From contig JAQGDQ010000483.1 of assembly GCA_030141605.1 (NCBI GenBank), positions 1-64,000 of the forward strand: 64,000 nt of DNA, given 5' to 3'. The position numbers were made by a program, and so were the translations under genes. Shown in pieces: positions 47,730-59,901 of the stretch (its first letter is position 1; each line of letters opens with the position of its first letter). The notes under the pieces were generated by a model. It was not told the DNA's origin, did not search any database, and saw only the letters and a list, made by a program, of their open reading frames with translations. This DNA is from Tubiluchus corallicola (Eukaryota > Priapulida > Priapulimorpha > Priapulimorphida > Tubiluchidae).

Positions 47730-49676
47730 GCTGACAGAGTGACTAGTATTCGTAATGCCCTCTCCATTATGCCTGAGCATTTAAGACATTTTGAAGTGTG
47801 TCTTCTTGTTTTTAAGTTCATTAGTTCCTCTATACAAATTTCTAGCTTTCTTTTCTAGTCGAGGAATTAATCAATTTTTCTAGACTGCAGTTAACATGTC
47901 TGTAATTCTCTGAGAGTGAAGTGTTTTTTGTTATATTTTACTTCAGTATCAAGTGTCTTTTTAGAATTCCATGTTTGTACATTGTCTATTTAAATGTAGC
48001 AAGGTCTTGTGTCTCTTGTCAAATTTGGCAGAATGTTTAAGGACCCGTATTTATTTAACCTTGGCAGCGGCTTGTATGTATTTTGCAATTACTCTTGCCA
48101 ACATTATAACAACTGCAATTATGGTTTTGTTTGACCTACCTGCCTTTCATATTCTCTGTCAAAAATTTTGCCGCAAACGTTTTAATTGTGTACAATTTGC
48201 TCCAAAAATTTTGCTCCAAAATTGTCCTCTTAACACCGTCAACTTGACCTATTTTAAAATGCTGGTTTGAATTTGAAATTGTTATGAAGATGATCCATCA
48301 TTGTTATTAGTTATTGTATCAGCAATCATTTTCCTAATATCAAAAGACCCGCCACTTTTGCTAAACTAAAAGCATATTAATATTGGCCATGTTGACCATT
48401 TAGCACATTTGACGTACCATTGCTTTATTTTATACGCTGCCCTACAATGCAGAGCTGTTTTTTTCATTGGCAGTTCCTATAACTTGGTCTAGATAGATTT
48501 CTTGTTCTCGTCTGCGACTGATTTTATTCAGCAGTTCGTTTTTTACAAGTTCTTGTTACTTGTAATTAGCACATTATTTACCTATTAACTATAATCAATT
48601 CTACGTCAGGTTTTCAAAGAAAAAATATCATGATTGATGAGTTTCAAACAAAAAAGACCAAACAATGGAACAGTTTTTTCTATTACCAACAGCTTAGATG
48701 TTCCATTATATCTAGTCCCTGCTCGCACGGAAGAATTAGCTGACTAATAATTAATTAGTATTAACTAGTCTTGTAGCATTAGGCACTCAATTTATGCGAG
48801 AACGATTCATCTGACATTGTAAATCAAACATCTTTAAACATCTTTTCGTCTGTGTCATGGTGCCGCTTGAAAATGATAAAGAAGAAAGCAATAGATGTAT
48901 AATTGCTATCACTGAACCCTGGTGTTTTCTTTTCACACGAGCTCTTCAAGACGAGTTTGTTGTCGTGCCGCCATTGTACTATAATTCCGTTCTATTGTTA
49001 CTGTACGAGTAGGTAGAGTGTAGGCGGTTCTTAAGCTTTCAGAAACCTTTTCAAATGCTCCTTTTATAATTCCTGCTGTGTTTTACGAAACTGTCTGGCG
49101 GAATTTCTTAAGCTACTTTTGGAGTGGGTGTCATGTTTGCTTCAACACATTGCCCTTCGGGTTCTAGGGATCCTTTCAGGGTATCTCACTGATTGTACGC
49201 ATTCTGTACTTGTTCAGAAGGTTTGTTGGATTATGGCAGCAGTGACACACAGCTCAGAGCCTTCGACAGAGTCATTTCTCTACTGTAAACTGCTGTTATT
49301 ATTGTCTTGAAATTTTTTTTGTAAGCTGTTAGTTTGACAAATCTGATACTAATCTAGCACTGATGTCGAACCTGCATCCCAGCCGATATGTTGGCCAATA
49401 CGTCCTACTGCATGGAAAAATGTTTCAGATCCAAGTTCACTTGTGTTCTCAGTACTATAGATGCGAGAGTTTTTCGTGTCAGACGCACCCGTGAGGACTT
49501 TTTCGTATCTTTTGGTAACTGTAGAAATATTTCCAGAAAAAGTAGTTCTAGCTTATATAATTTTGCACATTTATTTAGCTTTTAACATTGAATAGGTGCC
49601 TTAAAGGCTTGCAAATTGAATTTGTTTTAATCAATAAAATGGTTAGTCATTTGAAAATATCCATTCCTACATTTTA
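47730..49676. other. spacer, nothing firmly recognised
   Basis: ORFs at 47971-48270 and 49119-49310 (+) have no identifiable motif. No element ends were found. Confidence 0.35.
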
Positions 49677-49831
49677 GTGCAACTCTCTGCGAAACTACAC
49701 GCAGTTGCAACTGGGAAGAGCTCTACAGGGTTCATTGCTGGGACTCTTTTTGAATGCTTTATAAAGCAGCATCTTTCTGGTTCCGTGAATGATACCAAAA
49801 TCTTCACTGCGTTACTCTTTCTTGCCTTCCA
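49677..49831 (+). pseudogene. possible decayed RT fragment (alternatively an exon)
   Basis: One frame has LQGSLLGLFLNAL (compare QGSxLGPLLF) and another, 20 residues on, has VNDTKIFTALLF (compare FADDTKIF), as in a shrunken reverse transcriptase. The same segment lies between an acceptor-like CCTACATTTTAG and GCCTTCCAG|GTTCTT and is open in phase 1 (QLSAKLHAVATGKSSTGFIA...). I prefer the RT reading but only weakly. Confidence 0.3.
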
Positions 49832-50769
49832 GGTTCTTGAGTAAATTTATTTTAAACCATGTAGCTGGTGTCGCAGACAACCACTGGTCTGTCACAAAGC
49901 TTATGATAAATTAGCTTTCTCTTGTCCCAGTCAGTCTACAATAATAATGCCCTAAAACGGTAGTGGCGTTGAGATTTCAGAGTTTAAATCGATGTTAGTG
50001 AACTCTGCGCGATGCATAACATGTTGACAATACGTTTGGCGTATGAAGACCTCCAAAAATAACGAGCAATACTAAAATTTTTGAACAATTTCTATAATAT
50101 TAATCATTTGTGTACTTAATAACTAAAAGATATCACCCAGGAAATTTTTCCGTCAGATTCTAATGCAAGACTTTGTATCACAGGAGGAGTTTCACAATGG
50201 TCATGTCTGAGTTCTTTCTTAAATAATCTATGAAATTCCTCGCGTTATAGAATTCTTTATGGGCCAATGCCGAGCCCTTTTGTGTTAAATAATTAATATT
50301 TCTGTGTGACGCTTCAATCTATAGAATTCCTTAATGGTGAACAAAAAACGTTTTGTATATGAACAACGTATCAACGTATACAAAACTCATCGTGACGTTC
50401 TGTTAATCACATAATTATTAGTGATACTGACGTGAATATGGATCTGTAGTCATATAACGGTTTTTAACAGTTATGCATGTAGGGTGTTACTTGTTAGTTC
50501 GGTTCTTCCAGGAAAGCTAAATATGTAATGATCGTTGCCACGTTGCCACCTTTTGTGTCGTCCCCACCCAAATGATCCGTTATAAACATGCATTAACACG
50601 GGTGGGTGCATGATTATGATTTACACCATCCTTGAACGAATGACATCTTCCTCTGATTGACAGAGTTGTTAATGTGTGGCTTTATTTACATAATAATATA
50701 CCCGTTACCTTGAAAAATTACCTTAAATTACAATTCAAATATTTACTGCCCAGTTTCCTCATCATTTTT

Positions 50770-50870
50770 GGTAATGTCTTCTCAAGAGGTACGACTTTCG
50801 CTAATTCTTTTTTGGTCATCGATGACACTTCTTTAGTAATTAACAGCCAATGTAAAATAATAAGTGGTCG
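50770..50870 (+). pseudogene. possible decayed RT fragment
   Basis: Within an ORF at 50674-50988, FSRGTTFANSFLVIDDTSLV resembles a deleted version of the RT core, with IDDTSLVI in place of ADDTSLVI. There is no other support. Confidence 0.25.
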
Positions 50871-50988
50871 CCAACCATTGTCCAGTGGGGTGTACGGTTC
50901 AAGAACAGAACAGCCAAACAAATTCTGGAGAGCATTCTCAGCAAGATGGAGTGAGCACACAGGATACTTGACATTGCCACTGGCTTAA

Positions 50989-53400
50989 ATCCACCTTTGG
51001 CTATGTTGTTGTACTTATTAAAGTCAAATATTGGTAGAATTCGGCTCTTAATTGTCCCAAAGACGATGATGGTTGTTTATTTTCTGGCTCAAGTGAGTTG
51101 CTTTTTGTGAGCACATCGCTCAGGTGCGTTATGAGTAATTGCTACAGGATCCTATATACCTGCGTGTGTGAACGGTTCGCTGCATTCTCATACTTAAGCT
51201 TGTTTAGAGATTTGTGTAAACAGATAATTTCTTTGCTATTCATTGGCTGAAATAATAGATCTGGTTATAGCATGTAGGAACAGATGCTGCATCATGTTGT
51301 CGATTAATCCTAATTGTACGATTATTTTAAACTAGTTATTATTTGTCAATGAAACCAGTGAAAATTAAAGCTTTTTAATTCTTACCTTTATAGGAGCATA
51401 GGGGTAATAAATAATCATTCGAGTTAAATTTCGCTTTTTACATCTGCACTTGAGATTTAAAACGTCACTCCACACATATCAGATTTGTTATCAGTTTAAT
51501 TTTATTTTTGGACAATTGCCAAAATTTTATTCGAGATAAAATTGTAATTGCGAATCAGCAGTTGATTTTTGGAGACACCTGCCTACTTTTAGTTTGATGC
51601 CTGTTGAAGGGCAAAAGTTATTAAATTTTTGCTATATTTACTTAGCTAAAATCAAACCTATTTCTTTATGCTGGTACATCATTCATGTTACAATTACTGG
51701 CAGTTTAACAAGTTTCGGGCTGCATTAAATTCAGTAACTTTAGGTTCCAATAAAATTCAAGCCTAGCGAATTAACTGCTAAATAGGTGATACCACTTCAT
51801 TGCCCTCTTAGCTGCTGCTAAAACTTAATATCACGCTTGTACTTAGTGATTTATTTAGTTCGATTACCATTCGAGATTAATATGCCTAAATTTGTAGCTG
51901 CATCGTCTAGTTTTTGTGAGTCAGCGCGGGCAGCCATTTGTCTGCCATTGCCAGCATTTAACAGTGCATCTTTCTCTCTATCTGAGCATCAGTTACCAAA
52001 AAAGCCACGTTTGATTCGTGTTGTAATTTGTCGTCATTCTTCTCCACTTAGCCGCCATTTTTCAAACATGTTGGCACTCGTTGATCTATAATTGACAGCC
52101 GTAGTAGTGATTATGTTGGGCATCCCAGCCCCAGACGACACCAAATGAACTTTTTATTGGCGAAGATGAGGTTTCCATTACATGTGCCTGCGTTTTGTGC
52201 AGGTAAATAAACCGCAATTTGATGCAGGGATAGCTGTTGAGGTCATCGGAAAAGGCAGAGATAGGATTTTGGTCAAAATGACCCCAGATTAAAGACACAA
52301 CAGAGCTAGCTGGTTGAACTTGTAGAAGGGAGTGACGCAGGATTTGCAACTTTTTAGCTAATTTGTTTGACTAATTCTTGCTTTGCATTATTAGTTTGAT
52401 TTATTTAATTTTTTAAACATCAATGCAATTATTAATGCATTTGCTCGTTTTTGGTTGTCTGATTGATTATGCATTTATTTGTCTACTCACTTGTTTATTA
52501 CAGCCTGTACATTTGCTGCTTCTTACTTTTAAGTTTTTTTGTTTCTTTCTTTATTTTGCCTTTTGATTTTACTAGTTTGTCTGTTCTGTTTCGTCACAGA
52601 CAATTTTTTACCTTTTGAATATTGAGGTCCTCTGAGTTATCATTTTTTTTGTTTATCAACAACACTATTTTCAACAAAGTTTTCTCTTATAACGGTTTTG
52701 AAAGTCGTAATGATGCTTCTTCTCCTTTCACCACTTCACATCTCAATTTCTTGAGACACTGATCTTAAGTAAGCTTCAAGGTTTTATTATTTCTTGATTC
52801 CATTACCAGTAACGTTGATTTCTTTCGTAGGGCCCAGATTTTCAATGCCTTTTTAACAGTGTTTCAAATTTTTCATCTCTATCACTTGCTGTGCTGTTGT
52901 ACAACCGTTCTAAACAACACCTTTCAAACGCTTTATTTTCGTCTTCACTACTTTTCAATGTCATTATCACTAATTTCAGATTTCCTATGTTTGGACAATG
53001 CAACCTCACGTGCACCATTCATTTTGTTCAAACCACGATTCTTATCGTGTCCATCTAGTACACAAATATGATGATTGGTTTATGATAATGGCCGCCAATA
53101 TCCTGGGGGCACATATTTACATGCATCCACATTTTTGAATCCCTTTCTAATGCCTTGCCATCATAATGGCAACAGCGAGATAAGGATCTCTCTGCCTGTC
53201 CATAGCAATAAAATGTTGTTACCCTATTATCATATTATTCTTTAGCTGTTTCCTTTGGGCAAAGATGAATAGGAGTGATGTGCGTGCGTTACGTCTAGTG
53301 TGCTTGATCATGGTTCCCTATTTGCCATTGAAATTTCTGACCGTGGATTTGTTTTGTCCATATTCTTGTTATTTTACCATCCCCATTGCGTGAAAATAAG
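50989..53400. other. spacer, YY1-like minus start, no firm gene
   Basis: At 52051-52060 (minus) AAAATGGCGGC, a YY1-type initiator with ATG, opens MAAKWRRMTTNYNTNQTWLF before a weak donor, which makes a possible first exon. An 87-codon minus ORF at 52086-52349 is of mixed composition but unrecognised. Confidence 0.3.
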
Positions 53401-53408
53401 AGATTAAG

Positions 53409-53762
53409 ATGGCTGAAAGTTTCTCGGTTTTGTGTGAGAAAGATAAACCACTTTGCCCGCAGAATTTGTCAAGGCTTGTCCTGAATTTCATTCTACAAAA
53501 CGAAGATGGTGGTGATGCTGATGCTGATCCGTTTATTGTGCCTGGTGATGAGGGTATTAACGCAATGGTGATTTGTTTAGGTCTATTACGCAAATGGTTT
53601 AAGTAATTATGTAAACGTGAGGGTAAAGTAGATGATGATGCTGATGATTGTGATAATGATGGTGGTGAAGATTTGGGTCGCTTTAATTTGCTGTTCAACT
53701 CGGGGCTTACGTTGCCTGTATTGGTTGTGTGTGTTTCGGAGATTTGGATACCTTCGTCATAA
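53409..53762 (+). pseudogene. ATG ORF with one in-frame stop
   Basis: The start lies in TTAAGATGGCTGAA, a YY1-type initiator in which the ATG is embedded, with A at -3. The frame reads MAESFSVLCEKDKPLCPQNL... to ...LGLLRKWFK, stops at TAA (53604-53606), then stays open for a further 51 codons (LCKREGKVDDDADD...) to the stop at 53760. The first part is compositionally protein-like; the second overlaps GAT triplets. Possible readings: a 65-residue small protein, a first exon with a donor I cannot place (GG|GTATTA or AG|GTCTAT), or a pseudogene with one nonsense change. Not recognised. Confidence 0.3.
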
Positions 53763-53924
53763 ATCAGAATTGCGTAATGGAATAACTAACCCAGAATACC
53801 CCTATTAAGAGCCCACCTTTATCATTGTGTTCTAAAACCTGACTTGCAGTGCGCCGAACTGTAGTCCCCTAAAAGCAAGGGAGGCTATGGAAGGTTGATG
53901 CCAATTTTGTGATTATACATGCTA

Positions 53925-54015
53925 ATTTTTAAATACATTTCGCCTCGCGTGTTCATATAAGTACCCTGAAACCACAATGCTCTGGGTTCAAAACCTGATT
54001 GACTCACAATCTTTC
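53925..54015 (+). mobile_element. possible decayed tRNA-derived SINE
   Basis: TTTCGCCTCGCGTG followed by a B-box-like TGGGTTCAAAACCTG (about 53984) resembles the anticodon-arm and B-box layout of tRNA SINEs. The A box is not convincing. Confidence 0.3.
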
Positions 54016-55276
54016 AACGCCTTCTTCAATCAGTTAGCTGTATGGCTGTTTTGGTTAATGTAAACCTGACGTGTGTGGTGAAATAGCACAATTTTCAGAC
54101 ATTTCTCTTCACTTCATGTTGCTGCGTCCACATGCCGGTTTCTGATTATGATAATTGACTACACGGTTGACGTTAAAGATGGAAAGATTTACTCGAATGA
54201 AAGAGATCCTTTTGCACAATGGTGCACCGATGAATTTCTTGTCAGCGACAGCTCTTGTGCAAACATTCTGCAGCAGATTTACAAGACAAAAAACTTGTCT
54301 GGTGGATCTGGTTCATATTGACAGTTAAATCAGAATTATTAGTAGTAGGGTTCTATTCTTTCTGGTATATAATGTGACACATTGCATCATTTTATATAAG
54401 AAGTGTTGTTGCAGCAGACAAGAAGGTAAAGACCATACTACTGATGCACAGCAAATGAACTTTCACTAAATCAAGTTCAAAGAAAAACGAAAGTGCTTTC
54501 AGAAAGTGCAGCAACCCTAGTTTATAAAGATCTGAAGTGAAATAGGATTACTAACATGTTGCATAACATTCCAAGATGGTTTTTATTTCCAAATCAATAT
54601 TTCGTTGTTGTTTTTAATGTTTCTTTTCATGCCTTGAAAAAGTGGAAATATGCCTTAGGGCGTCACGTATGTCACATTTCAAATTTGCAAAAACGGCAGC
54701 AATGTCTCATTGAAATAATTCAGAAACCATATGCGTCAGAAAATTCAATTCTTAATAATTATTACGTAAAACAACAGTTTCGGTGGTCAAATGTTAATAT
54801 CGCCAGTCTTAGGTAGCTTTGCAAGTTTTTTCATCAATTTCACTCATAGACTTGCACAACGCCTTCGAAAAGATCAACGTTATTGCGGGTCATTGTCAAA
54901 CCAGAAATGGCATAAAAGTAATTTTTCTTACGAAATGTAAAGGTTAACAGTCGTAATCTATTAAGCCAATAAAATCATCACTGTTACTGTCAAGCGTTTG
55001 CCGAAGTTAATTAGTAGTCAAACGTAGTATTGTGTTTATTGTTTGTCAGTGAGACAGTTAAAGCTGCTAGCAAGGTTACCCGCGTTTTTCCAAGCCTGCC
55101 AAGAAGCGTTCAGCAAGTTTGTATATAATTTCGTAGAACAACATGAAATATTTGCTGCTTCTGTTTATTTTGGAATCTGATTACGAAGGAAGGACAAGCC
55201 GCTTGTATCTGTTTAGGTAAACAGATGTGCTGGATATTTAGCATCTGTGTACCAAAAATATACGCTATTTTTAAGG
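54016..55276. other. spacer with unrecognised short ORFs
   Basis: ATG ORFs starting near 54179 (about 49 codons, MERFTRMKEILLHNG...) and 54556 (86 codons, MLHNIPRWFLFPNQYF...) are of mixed composition but unknown. Both may be remnants. No splice context decides. Confidence 0.25.
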
Positions 55277-56060
55277 AGAAGAAGAAGAAGAAGAAAAAGA
55301 GACTTCGGGTAGAGTTTTCACTGTGCTAGTTGATTACCTAAAGCTGAATATGCATGAATTAAAAGCAGCTGAGCTGCTGTCTACGTGGAAGATTTTAGGA
55401 GCGAAAGCAGGAGGTGGCTTAAATACAGCGCTATAGAAGGAGCAGAAATAGGAGCTGAAATGTCTGGTACATGGAGAGGAAGTGACCTGGCGTTGGGTTC
55501 AGGGGCGTATACCACAGGCATGCAGAAGCTGACTTTTGTGTACATGTAGAGTGAGGAGATGCAGAAACTTACTTAGGGGTGCATTCAGACTTGTAGAATC
55601 AACAGAAGCTGGAGTTGATTTGACTTGGAAGTTTCTGCCCAGGTGTAAGGAGCAAGCGCAGGAGCTTACCTTGGAGGACATGTAGGACTGTAGAAAAGGC
55701 AAAAGCAAGGGCTGACTTAGGGGTTTATGCAGAGTTATAGAAAATACAGAAGCAGGAGCTGAACTGGGTGTATACACAGAGCAGTAGAAAAGGGGAGGAG
55801 TTCAGTGTGGGGGGAAAATACATGCAGAGTTGTAGAAAAGGGAGGAACTTCAATGGAAGACATACATGCAGAGCTGTCGAAAAAGGAGAACCAGTAGGGG
55901 GAGGAGAATAGACATGTAGAGATGTGGATTGAGCAGAAGCATCTACGGAGCTTCTCAGTTGAATCTGTATGCGGAGATAAAAGAGGAAAAAGAGAAACAA
56001 TGGATGAACATTATCGTCATGTGCAGTCACAAAGGCAGAAGCTAAACTAGTGGTGCTTGC
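55277..56060. repeat. degenerate minisatellite, about 46-bp period
   Basis: After a short AAG microsatellite (55277-55300), units of about 45-47 bp recur with the core (C/T)ATGCAGAG(T/C)TGTAGAAAAGG...AGGAGCTGACTTGG. They are clearest at 55720-55940 and increasingly diverged toward 55400. The minus ORFs (repeating LHVYSP/FLQLCMYF-type segments) come from the repeat. 46 is not a multiple of 3, so repeats fall in shifting frames. Confidence 0.75.
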
Positions 56061-56192
56061 AGAGCTAATACGATAAAACAGCCACTTCTTTGCAAATTTC
56101 CTGAGTCTAAAGACCTAAATTCCTACATTTACTTATATATTGCTCGTATAAGCTATACCTTTATTGTCAAATTGCTCACATTAAGTAAGTTC

Positions 56193-56470
56193 CTACAAGA
56201 CTTCCCACTCACTACGTAATACAATGGTGTCCTTTATTCGCTGCAACGCTCCCCCAGCTGTAGCAAAGACTTTTTCACAAAAATTGAAAGTTATCTGCCA
56301 ATTAAGCGATTTACGGAAGTATAGTCGTATAGGAGTAGATCCGTAAACATTTGAAAGTGGTGGCAATAACGTTCTCCTTTGTTTGACGCCATACTTGCGA
56401 AATTCATCAATAAGGTCGGGTGTCAACTGGATATTTTCTTCAGTTTTTTCACTTTTCTATGGTAGTTGCT
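56193..56470 (-). CDS. unrecognised 80-90-codon ORF, possible exon or hAT remnant
   Basis: The minus frame reads SEKTEENIQLTPDLIDEFRK... to CEKVFATAGGALQRIKDTIV then RSEWEVL and a stop. VFATAGG faintly recalls the RVFSTAG motif of hAT transposase C-termini, but the neighbouring residues do not support it well. Composition is protein-like, and there is an acceptor-like ATATCCAG inside. The phase does not match the minus exon candidate at 56676-56844. I do not assign a function. Confidence 0.25.
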
Positions 56471-56675
56471 TAACTGGTATTACCTTAACTAAATGAGCAT
56501 AAATTTCCCAATAACCAGTAAATTGCAGAATACAGCACGTTGTATAATTTCTGGCACTTCTTTAAAGGCCAGAAAAAAACCCGACAGGCATTGAAGTTTT
56601 TTTTTAACGCATTATTATGATCACACAAAAATTCTTACTTATTATTAAACAAAATTTATAAATTAAATAACTTAC

Positions 56676-56844
56676 CTTTTTCTGGTAAATTTCGAACGCG
56701 CGCGATTGCCTTCGCGTCTTTGGCGCGAATGAGCCAGACTGACGTACGTAGTGCAGAAAGCGTCTTGGTTACCGATGTTTGTTTACCAATCTTTGGTGAC
56801 CTCGTGATTGTAGTAGTAATCTTTGTACTTATTACGTCATTCGT
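56676..56844 (-). CDS. candidate CpG-rich internal exon, minus strand
   Basis: On the minus strand CCATTTTTTCGTTGCGCCAG precedes 169 bases ending in G|GTAAGTTA, a strong donor. The frame is open for 56 codons: TNDVISTKITTTITRSPKIG... ALRTSVWLIRAKDAKAIARV... PEK, ending in phase 1. It is Lys/Arg/Thr-rich, has no in-frame Met and is much richer in CpG (CGAACGCGCGCG, GGCGCGAA) than its surroundings. It would be internal to a minus-strand gene, or part of a CpG-rich promoter with a chance frame. Function unknown. Confidence 0.35.
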
Positions 56845-57123
56845 CTGGCGCAACGAAAAAATGGTGGTTCTTCAAATTTAGTATCGCTAACAGTGAAGTG
56901 ATAAAAAATAAAAAAGCAAGTTTTACAGTAAATTAATAATAAAATAAATTGAATATTCGTAATGAGAGTAGGCGTTTAAGTTGTAAAAGCTCATACTATA
57001 GTCAGGGATTAGTTTGGTTGTACTTAAAGCTGACTTATTGTAAAATTACACGGACAAACTCATTTGTGTGAAACAAAAACTATTAATATTTTTTATTCTT
57101 ATTTGTACTTTGTTTTCTTTTTC

Positions 57124-57164
57124 ATGTGCTGCTGCGCCGACGTTCAAATTCATTACCATATTAG
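57124..57164 (+). CDS. possible short first coding exon, MCCC start
   Basis: ATG at 57124 reads MCCCADVQIHYHI and then a perfect donor TTAG|GTAAGT in phase 2. GC-richer than its surroundings. The N-terminal Cys cluster would suit palmitoylation, but 13 codons is too little to trust. The next in-phase exon was not found. Confidence 0.2.
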
Positions 57165-57296
57165 GTAAGTTTACCTTTTAGTGTTTTTCCTATGCCTGTC
57201 TACATGTCGTTGATCTTTGATCTAACTCAGTGGAAATTCAAGTTGCTGCAGCCACTTTTGCTACAAGAAACCTATTTAGAATTTTAGATTTAAAGA

Positions 57297-57656
57297 TTGG
57301 CGTCATCTACCGTGTCATTTGTATCCGATTTAATTAACTCACCGGGCGTCAAACTTTTCGGACGCCCTAATTCACGTTTGCGTGTCTCAGTGGGAATAAA
57401 CAACTCAGTCCGTTATTATTTTGCCCATTTATTACAGGCCTACCATTACAAGGGAACTTCTGTTTCTCTGTTTATCTATTGGCTTGATGAGGTGGGACAC
57501 TTTAATAGGGCTAATCTAGTTAAAAACAAAGATTTTATGCTTAATGTTGTTATGAATGATTTTTGCATGAGTGTGGTCTGTAATGGAGCTTATGGGTGTG
57601 CCGAGCAGTATAAATATAATAGTGTCAGTGTTCAGGTAATGTATGACAGACTATAG
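57297..57656 (+). CDS. unrecognised open frame, possible exon 57439-57635
   Basis: A 119-codon open frame without ATG at its start. Within it, CCCATTTATTACAG (ending at about 57438) and GTTCAG|GTAATG bound a phase 0-0 segment: AYHYKGTSVSLFIYWLDEVG HFNRANLVKN... . Complexity is protein-like, no motif seen. It could be an exon or the remnant of an unknown mobile-element protein. Confidence 0.25.
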   Translation: MASSTVSFVSDLINSPGVKLFGRPNSRLRVSVGINNSVRYYFAHLLQAYHYKGTSVSLFIYWLDEVGHFNRANLVKNKDFMLNVVMNDFCMSVVCNGAYGCAEQYKYNSVSVQVMYDRL

Positions 57657-59901
57657 ATATAGTAAATAACAAATTAAGTCTATGGGCAAAGCAGCGTTTA
57701 GCCTAGTTTATCATCCTGTTACTTTATTTGCTGTTTAATCCACCGGTGGTTAGTCCAAAACAAAGAGAATGCTTGTTCTTCACCAACTTCTTATTATCTT
57801 CTTAACAGGCACCATTTTCTTTTGCAAAGATCACGCAAGAACGCACTGTTGTCTGTTCTTTCGTTAGCAATAAAAATATTTGACTTGAATGCCAGAAGAT
57901 GAAGAAGAAGAAGAAGAATGTTTTTGTTGGTTTTTTATCCGAATATTCCTTCTTTGACTTTTCCATTTGTAAAACTTGGCAACGTGCCAGGACAAAACGT
58001 TCTGTTTCATACATGGATGTTTCGAAATCTTGCGTTCAGTTTAGGTGAAAAGTGCTTGTTATATTTGCTCAGTTCATACTAATTCAGTGCAGTTCTACAT
58101 TAAGGAGACGTAGTTCTTCCCGGGTAGGCACATCGTGTAGTGACATACCGTTACGTAACTTGCCTGATACGTTTTTTGCTTTTTTCTCTTCAAACGAGAC
58201 AAAAAGTTACACAATCAATCAACAAGAAAAAAATAAAATATTCAAAAGGACGTCAGCTTGTCTGCAATTCCAACAATTTAGCAATTTTTTTAACATTCGT
58301 TACATAAGCCATCCGACACTCAAAATTATGGAAAATACTTTGTGTTCAAGAGTTAATTTTCAAGTATTTGAATTTCGTCGTCTCCATATCACTAGGAAAA
58401 TTCACTGAACTACGAAGAGTAATTACTACACAGGATTTAAAAAATCTACTAATGGAAACCAAGAAACCAAAACCAAGAAAGATAACCTTGGAGTGTCTAA
58501 AGTTCCTGTTAAAAGACAAATTCTTATACAAGTAGCATGTAGAAGTCATGCAAATATTAACATCCTTAAGTGACCAAGGAAACATGTTTCAGTTCCTAGC
58601 CGTTGGCATTGTGCTTTTTTATTTATCAATGAAATCACAGTAATAAATTGACACAATTCTACGCAGAAGAGCAAATAAATGAAGCTCAAATCCAACTCCC
58701 GAAATTTCTTATGCCTAAGTCTCTCTTTCCGGGCGTAAGTTAAACAGTTAACTAGTGTCTAAATAAGGGACAAACGTTGGAAATAGACGAACCCTCCTCG
58801 GGTAAATACACAAATGGGCGTCGCGATGTGGTCACCTTTGTAGGCGGACTGTCGGGCCAACATGGCGGAACATTTTCCCAAAGTAATTGCCGGTTTACTG
58901 AGTCAACAAACAATTTCAAACGGTTAGCTGTGATTATAAGCTTTTTAAGCAGCTCTGCGTTTACTGAGTTAAGAACATATATAAATATTCCGATTTCAAA
59001 AACGTGTGTGGATCACGTTGGACCTTCGCCTTGCCGTTGGATTGCTGAAAGTAGTCGTTGATTCAACACAAGACTGAGAATTTGACTAATGGCCAAGGAA
59101 GAACGTTTCATTTGGCAATGATTATATCTGTACTGCCTTTTGGTATCTAGATACTATCGCCACATTTGCAAACCAACGTCTAACTTAAGAAAAGTTATTT
59201 AACACCTACGAAGGATGACGGTGCTGTAATTGGACTTATTTAAATATTGTTTATTATATAGAAGCAGTCAAGACTTACGTGTTTTCCGCAAGATCGTGTA
59301 GGAGTACCAAATCTCCTGATTGGCCTACTAAATCGAAGATTAAACTTTTTAGCTTTTTTAGTATTTCAACTTAATTTCTCAGAGGGATTATTTTCATATA
59401 ATGTTCGATTCAGTTCAAAAAGAAACTTTGCATGAGGGCTTTGCCAATGAAAAAACAGTTCCCTTGACTGTTTGTAGCCGTTCGTAGCTTTTACTTTTGT
59501 TTTTACTCGTCAGTCAAATCAAGTGCTTCTCTTCCGGTGTCAACAAGACATTATCCAGTTTTAAATTTCTCAGCTTTTCAACGTCCATATTTGCATTTTT
59601 CTCTCGGCTCCTCCCAGGCAATAACGAAACCTCATTATCGCCTGCAGGATGATGCTTCATTCAAATATTTGCATAAACGAGTAAAATGGTTTAATGTCTG
59701 CAAAGCCTGCGCCGTAATTCTCTAATTCAGTAATGATCTTATCGTTAAACTGGAGAGAGAATTGACGGTAAAATTTTCAGTTTGTGGTTTCACTTGTAAG
59801 ACTGGCACTAGCGTGAACATATCCAGTCTGTAAATGAAGGAGGTGTCTTTTGCTATTTCTTTTTTGAAAGTTTAACGACTGTTGTGACATTTTTGTATGT
59901 C
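57657..59901. other. spacer with CpG/YY1 patch
   Basis: 58777-59061 is an open frame over a GC-richer patch. It contains CCAACATGGCGGAAC (about 58858), a YY1-type initiator with ATG that would start MAEHFPKVIAGLLSQQTISN in another frame. GAA repeat at 57897-57918. No firm gene. Confidence 0.3.

Noticed and set aside
52197-52215. LGIPAPDDTK near 52120 as another RT catalytic motif
   Set aside because: No VPQG motif or RT-like residues upstream; a four-residue match is not enough.
56193-56426. hAT transposase C-terminal domain
   Set aside because: Only VFATAGG resembles the family motif and the residues around it do not fit, so I left the ORF unassigned.
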